Below, piece by piece: positions 58,981 through 64,000 of a DNA stretch of 64,000 nucleotides (position 1 is its first letter; every line of letters begins with the position of its first letter). The position numbers were made by a program, and so were the translations under genes. The notes under the pieces are model-generated. The model was not told the DNA's origin. It worked only from the letters and a program-made list of their open reading frames with translations, and did not search any database. The stretch lies in assembly GCF_029852145.1 (NCBI RefSeq), contig NC_079976.1, forward strand, positions 11,765,104-11,829,103. Reading direction: 5' to 3'. The DNA comes from Microplitis mediator. Taxonomy: Eukaryota; Arthropoda; Insecta; Hymenoptera; Braconidae.

Positions 58981-59088
58981 GAGTGCAGCTGGCACGTTAT
59001 CAGGCCGTAATCAAACAGGCCTAAATAAATAGTTATAAAAATAAAAAAAATCTCATTAGGTGACGCACTTTTTGTCGTCACTGCACTC
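58981..59088. mobile_element. Tiny MITE, 108 bp
   Basis: GAGTGCAG (58,981-58,988) and CTGCACTC (59,081-59,088) are inverted ends, TA on each side. Non-coding; lies in the 3' part of the pogo element. Confidence 0.6.
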
Positions 59089-60660
59089 TAAAATAAGACC
59101 AAAAATAAACAGTACAATTGTAATGTATTTTTAATGTGTTTTTTAGTATTGAAAACCACTTTAAAATACATTACCATGTCTAGACTAATTAAAATTAAAA
59201 TAAAATAAAAAAGGTGAAAGTTTTTAGTTAAATAATAGAATATGATAAATTTTAAATATTCTTTAAAAATAAAATATTACGACGAAAAAAATGATAGTAG
59301 AAGAAAACTTATACTTGAGAACAAAAAGAAAAGATATGAATAAATAAGTAAACTAACATTAGAAAAATATTAGAACTTTAGTTAAATAAAATAAATAATG
59401 AAATGTCGGAAATTAAATAAAAAATATGAGTACTCCATTCAAAGGAACAAACCACATAAAAATTTAAAGAAACGAATCAATAATTTCAATAACAAAATGT
59501 TTAAATAATAAACAATTTCATAATAATAAAACTTAGGTAAATAAATAATTTTAAAGACCAAAATAAGGAATTTTAAGAATAAATAAATACAGTGAACGAC
59601 ATAAGTAAGTAAACAATATAAATAATTCAAAAACGATATAAATTAGATAAATAAAATCAAAATTTATTAATTAAATAATATAATTAAAAAAATAAGTTAA
59701 TACGTCATAAAGTGGAGGGGATGGAAAACAGACCCAATGCCTGACGTCAGAGGGGAACCCATGTGGAGGGAGGTGCGTACCCGAAACATCGGTCCCCAAA
59801 AAGGCATAGTGGGAAAAATAAGGGCCACACGATTGGCCTAGGTTCTTTTTCCTTCCGGGGAAAAACGCCGCCCACTTTCCCTGATTTCCTAAAGGGCCAG
59901 TTCCTGATTTTCAAGTTCAGTGAGAATCAGTCCGACGAAAGTAACAGCTGTGACCAGTCACAGTTCCTAAGTTTTATTCAGAGTTATTTTTGAAAATTGA
60001 ATCTTAAACAATTATTGTTTTTATAAATTTAAACCAAATAATTAAAGATAAAATCTAGATAAATTTGAGTAAATTTAAACCAAATAATTAAAGATAAAAT
60101 TTAAATAAATTTGAGTAAATTTGAAACAAATAATTGGAAGTGAAATTTAAATAATTCGAGTAAATTTAAAACAAATAAATTAAAATAAATTGAATTAAGA
60201 AAAAGAATATCCAACGCCGAATCGAGTATAAGTTGAATTAAGAAAACGAATATCCAACGCCGAATCGAGTAAGTCAGACCAAAATTCATTTATATTTAAT
60301 TTTAATTTTTTTTAATGTTGTATTGTGTTTTTTTATACTTTCATATAATTATCACGTGTGTTTTTCTTATATAACAATAAAAGGGGATAACCTGAAATAC
60401 TGTTTTATTCCGTATTCCTCAATTAAAGTTGCCCATCCCTGTCTATTGGTTTAAAAAACCAGGACAAAAACGGGCGTTTTTTTTCTTACGTAGACTTTCT
60501 AATGATAAATTACATTCGGGTTCAAATTCGTATAGGCTGGTAGCCAACGAATAATAATAGATTATATACAAACATTTTCTCAAGTTTACGTAACAAGTTT
60601 AAAGATAAAAATCCAAAGAATTAAAAAAAAATACTATTCTAAATAAAAAATAATTAAAAC
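59089..60660. other. 3' non-coding part of the pogo element with low-complexity repeats
   Basis: Mostly A/T with AAATAAT words. About 59,710-59,960 is GC-richer and unlike its surroundings, without a clear ORF domain. A direct repeat containing GAATATCCAACGCCGAATCG occurs at about 60,190-60,226 and 60,235-60,271. Confidence 0.5.
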
Positions 60661-60684
60661 TTGTAAGTCGCATAAATGTGATAC

Positions 60685-60941
60685 TACTGTTCAATATTTG
60701 GAACATGACTGGTCAATATTAGGTGTTAAGTGTTCAATATAAGGAGATATCGGCTGTAACGTCTTTTATTATAATTTTAAGTTAATTATTAAATCCTTGA
60801 GTAAAAAAAATTTTTTAAATTAAAAACTAATATCGTTAAAATATTCTAAATGTGACAATTCATTAGCTTAAATAATAAATTTGCATGAAATGTCTTTCAG
60901 TTGTTTTTATGAAAAGTGTTCAGTATTTGGAACCTCTACCC
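60685..60941 (+). promoter_or_regulatory. Subterminal repeat array of the pogo element (right end)
   Basis: GTTCAATATTTGGAAC at 60,689, GGTCAATATTAGG near 60,710, GTTCAATATAAGG near 60,732 and GTTCAGTATTTGGAAC at 60,918. Left-end counterparts are near 53,187, 53,572 and 53,623. Such repeats are plausible transposase binding sites. Confidence 0.65.
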
Positions 60942-61138
60942 TATTTAAAATAATTATTTCTGAGCTCCTCTTTGCAAAGCGCGCGAAAACGCAGCGTCAG
61001 CTTTTTCACCTTTTTTTTATGCGGCAAAGAATAGTGGGAAGACACCTGCAATAAGTTTAACGAATAAACAATAAGCTGTCGTCACTTTCCACCAATGACG
61101 ATAATTATAAATTCCCGATCAAATCGCCAAGCAAAGTT

Positions 61139-61180
61139 TATAAAAAGCCTGAGCACCCATAGCTCAGGGCTAGTCGGTTC
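61139..61180 (+). promoter_or_regulatory. Core promoter in the solo LTR
   Basis: TATAAAAAG at 61,139-61,147 followed about 30 bases later by an initiator-like TAGTCGGTTC; distance fits an RNA polymerase II start near 61,172. The start is inferred. Confidence 0.5.
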
Positions 61181-61226
61181 TTAAAACTCACGGTCCGCAA
61201 AATTTCGAACGTCGAAATTTCGTGTA

Positions 61227-61481
61227 CTCTTATTGCAGGAATCCGCCCTAGGCGTTGAAAAGTCAATGAGAGGATTTTTAATAATTTTTAACTTAAACCC
61301 TATTGCAGAAATCCGCATCTGCGTTGAAAAGTCAATAGGGCACTTCTTAAATAATCTAAACTAATTCTTGTTGCAGAAATCCGCATCTGCGTCGAAAAGT
61401 CAATAAGAAATAGTCAAAGATTGCTAAATTCTATTAACCTTACTGCAGGAATCCGCCCTAGGCGTCGAAAAGTCAGTAAGG
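61227..61481 (+). ncRNA. Array of four structured hairpins in the LTR leader
   Basis: Four copies: 61,227-61,272, 61,298-61,340, 61,365-61,409 and 61,438-61,481. Each has an outer stem of 8-9 bp, an internal loop with 5' side CAG(G/A)AATC and 3' side T(T/C)GAAAAGT, and an apical CGC(C/A)...(G/T)GCG stem. Outer stems differ but stay paired: CTCTTATTG/CAATGAGAG, CCCTATTG/CAATAGGG, TTCTTGTTG/CAATAAGAA, CCTTACTG/CAGTAAGG. The apical closing pair covaries (C-G, A-T, A-T, C-G). The pattern is what RNA under structural selection shows. Position in the transcribed part suggests a packaging, translation or protein-binding role, but I recognise no known family. Confidence 0.7.
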
Positions 61482-62124
61482 GACTTAAATTTTATATTAA
61501 AAATCCTCAAATATTGATCTAAAATTTGCGCATAAAACCACTTTTCGGGTGTGTAAAAGGACGCATTAAATATAAATTAGAATCTTATAAAAATATCTGT
61601 TAAGGATAAATAATCCTATAATATAAATTAAGTATAAAGTTGTGAAAATCTAGAGTGAACAAGTGAGTAAAAACGTTGTAATTTGAAATACTTAATAAAA
61701 GATCAAGTTCATCACTCCAACCTTGCGGTTTTCATTCGAAAGTAGTACATAAGATATCATCCTACCAACCCAGCCGCACCCATTCTACCAACCCCAGGAA
61801 GATCGAATGAGCTGTTTAGTTCTGGAGGGATAATAGCTGCCGCACTAGAAGAATTGACATCGATAGGCAAGTGAAAGAACTATTATTCTATCATACTTAA
61901 AATACTTTTGGCTTAAACAAGAGCACCAGTCTCTTCGAAGGCGTTTGGGTTCTTAATTCTCGAAAAGATCCACTATAAATAATAAATTATAGGAAGATAA
62001 TTTCTTTCTCGTATTCTTTATTGTTGTCCGCACCATCCACCCCGCTTGTCCAAAATTACTATTGCTACCAAAGGGAGAAATCCCGGATAAATAATTAAAA
62101 ATTAAGTGGCGGACATAACATCTA

Positions 62125-62396
62125 ATAATTTTGAATTGTCCGCGTAACTAGAAATCACGATATCATTTTCTAATTCAATTTAATTTGATATGATTCAAGA
62201 GTTCAAATCATTTCAAATAATTCTGAATTGTCCGAGGAACCTAAAACTCCAATATTATTTTCTTATTTGATTTAATTTAAAATGATTCGAGAGTTCAAAT
62301 TACTTCAAATAATTTTGAATTGTCTGCGGAGCCAGCAATTGCGATATTATTTTCTAATTCAACTCAATTTGATATGTTTCAAGACTTCAACTCATT
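62125..62396 (+). repeat. 92-bp tandem repeat, right block
   Basis: Continues 52,840-53,137; unit starts near 62,201, 62,293 and 62,384. Cut at 62,397 by a TGTAACGGG sequence. Confidence 0.85.
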
Positions 62397-64000
62397 TGTA
62401 ACGGGTAAAATTGGGTTAAATTAAATTATACGAGGAACAATTAATTAATTGATTTTGCAAACAAATAAAATTAATAACCAAAGAAAGAGTCAAATCAATT
62501 TTGAATGTCGCCAGAAACAGTTTTTAATAAAACAATAATCAAAAATTTTATTTAAACAAGAAAGAAAACCTTCTGAAAATGAAACACAGGTTTAAACAAA
62601 AATAAACTAGGATTTTATTTAAACAATCTACATTGGCTTCAAGCCCTGTTCTACTACCTCTTACAATAGTTAACATTGAGACAATGTGAATCGTCATTTT
62701 CGCCTTCAGCCTTGCGGTTCCCAATTTTCCCCGTCTCGTTGCCGTCTGAAACTACACAAGTCATAGTGACATGGTCACATGACTGATTGTCACGTCGACG
62801 CATGTCCGTAAGGGTGAAGTGGGGACGGTCCCGAGGCTAGCCCTACGCCCAAAATTATCGGTCAATCACTTCGATCCTGGATCAATTAGCGTTCAGACAT
62901 CTTTATTATTTAGTATCGATTATTAATCAGACAATTATACTTGCAATATTTACATACTTTATATTCTGTAAACCTTATATTTCTTTCTGGCAATTAACTT
63001 GCAAAGTAATACTTGTATTGTTTATTAGTTAGTAATTATAATTAAATTTAAGTATATTGAAAATATTATACGTTACCGGCGACATATTCGCGGTAATAAT
63101 ATTAGAATTAAGAAATAGAGTCAGTGTATTAATTGGCGTGCTTCCACGTGGCCACTGATTGAACACCCAGCGTTCAAACCAGGACCATTATTGTACTTTG
63201 CGGAAACTTCACTGTAAGTAAATGAACTTTTGTTACGATTGGCAATAAACTTGCGTAAGTCTAGAAAATTAATCCTTTATATTATCCATTGCCTTCTGTT
63301 CTATCCTTATCCTAAAATACTGGTAAGACTACCGAATAGTTTGATTTAATGATTATAAATTGAGTTACAAATAGTAAGTTGACCATCAATAAGAATATCC
63401 TATAATTTTATAAGCCGTGAGGTAGGTTGATAAGCTTTTTTATACGTTGCCGAGTTTGGAAAAGTGCGGGTTCTTACTTTGGAACCAAGAACCCTAGCCC
63501 ATTGCTCTGTCCTATAATTAAAAATTTTGTAGAGGCCAGCCTAAGCCAGGGTTCAACCCGCGAATCCTGGTGGCTGCTGGTTAGAATCGCCAAGCAAAAA
63601 GGCGATTTGTCTCAACATAAATAACTAAACGCGGTTTTATGATGTATAATCTCGGTTATTTATTATTTAAACAAATTATCACGGTTTACTATTATTTAAA
63701 CAAATTATCACGGTTTACGCGGTCAAGTAACACACAACACACACATACCCAAAATTACGCGGTCTAGTTTCGCGGGTCTACCCCCTCCCGGGTGCTTCAA
63801 GGGTGTCTGGTCGACTTCCCCGTCGGCCCTATACGAACTCCCTTCCCAAAGGGTAAGAGGATGGTCTGCAACGAATCCCCACCTACTCGGCTCAGAACAC
63901 GTACCACCCTTTGGCAGAAGGCCTCAGAGTAGGGACCCTCAACCCTCCAAGTGAATATGAAACTTCGCTTACCTGGTCCGGTCGGACGCCTGGTAAAGAG
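62397..64000 (+). repeat. Probable start of another LTR element, running off the window
   Basis: TGTAACGGGTAAAATTGGG interrupts the 92-bp repeat at 62,397 and has the same first nine bases as the Gypsy LTR at 9,973, but the rest differs. No matching end is found before the window edge, and no protein domain is recognised. A direct repeat (TTATTTAAACAAATTATCAC) lies at about 63,663 and 63,692; 63,720-64,000 is GC-richer. Assignment is tentative. Confidence 0.35.

Larger units (their letters stand above)
53180..60941 (+). mobile_element. pogo/Tigger-like DNA transposon with nested insertions
   Basis: Terminal inverted repeats GGGTAGAGGTACCGAATACT (left) and, reverse-complemented, GGGTAGAGGTTCCAAATACT (right), both next to TA. 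Subterminal copies of GTTCARTATTTGGAAC lie near both ends. The transposase gene is at 53,851. About 3.0 kb (55,511-58,530) is an R4/Dong-type retrotransposon, so the original element was about 4.7 kb or less. Confidence 0.88.
53142..62120 (+). mobile_element. Solo LTR (TGTTATGTCC...GGACATAACA), split by a pogo element
   Basis: TGTTATGTCC at 53,142 and GGACATAACA ending at 62,120 are inverted termini with TG/CA ends. The 4-bp duplication TCTA is at 53,138-53,141 and 62,121-62,124. Without the nested transposon (53,180-60,941) it is about 1.2 kb. It has a TATA box (TATAAAAAG, 61,139-61,147), a likely start near 61,172 and AATAAA at 61,694-61,699. A four-hairpin array lies between them. No internal region or second LTR is present. 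Confidence 0.85.

Noticed and set aside
61227..61481. CRISPR array
   Set aside because: Four spaced repeats, but units are covarying hairpins in a eukaryotic LTR with uneven AT-rich spacers; no cas genes, and CRISPR arrays are prokaryotic.
61227..61481. Hammerhead ribozyme
   Set aside because: GAAA is present, but no CUGANGA core strand occurs in the right place.

Overview
This is an AT-rich animal genome window made almost entirely of transposable elements. The R4/Dong-type non-LTR element, the Gypsy elements and the pogo/Tigger-type transposon point to an arthropod, most likely an insect. A parasitoid wasp or other hymenopteran would fit, but nothing here proves it. I found no intact host protein gene, no rRNA and no convincing functional tRNA gene. 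Every recognisable coding stretch belongs to a mobile element.

Layout. 1-5.3 kb: a foldback (inverted-repeat) element cut by the window edge, then a 1.6 kb interspersed repeat (element A, with an 11-bp target duplication and a long TA microsatellite) inserted in a GGCC-rich repeat, then a second GGCC-rich element with a tRNA-like module. 6.0-6.4 kb: a remnant of a Jockey/R1-type non-LTR element (end of ORF1, start of the ORF2 endonuclease). 6.8-9.97 kb: old repeats and LTR fragments. 9,973-19,316: a nearly intact, young Gypsy LTR retrotransposon. Its 706-bp LTRs differ at only two sites that I can see. It has gag, a textbook -1 frameshift signal, pol and an unfamiliar third ORF; gag and pol each carry one in-frame TAA. 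20-24.5 kb: foldback elements and a GGCC element nested in an AT-rich foldback.

24,534-42,290 is a second, inverted copy of element A. Its TA microsatellite (from about 24,630, resuming at 38,966) has been blown apart by about 14 kb of insertions. Foldback elements, two solo-LTR-like units and a gag-only LTR element sit end to end, separated only by short TA tracts. A GGCC element with a tRNA-like module interrupts the rest of this copy. 42.5-44.6 kb is the 3' end of a degraded Gypsy element (integrase C-terminus, G-rich polypurine tract, 333-bp LTR) interrupted by a MITE-like element with a tRNA-like module and a 72-bp minisatellite. 45-51 kb holds more foldbacks, an inverted solo LTR and AT-rich foldbacks.

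52.8-62.4 kb is a four-level nest. A 92-bp tandem repeat is split by a solo LTR (TSD TCTA, 53,142-62,120). That LTR is split by a pogo-like DNA transposon (53,180-60,941, TA target). The transposon's transposase gene is in turn split by an R4/Dong-type retrotransposon sitting at a (TAA)n tract. The transcribed part of the solo LTR holds the most unusual signal in the window: four tandem hairpins (61,227-61,481) with compensatory changes in both stems and an almost invariant internal loop, which I do not recognise. From 62,397 to the window end another LTR-like sequence begins.

The genes do not form a pathway. Each is part of the replication machinery of its own element, and almost all are disabled by stops, frameshifts or nested insertions.
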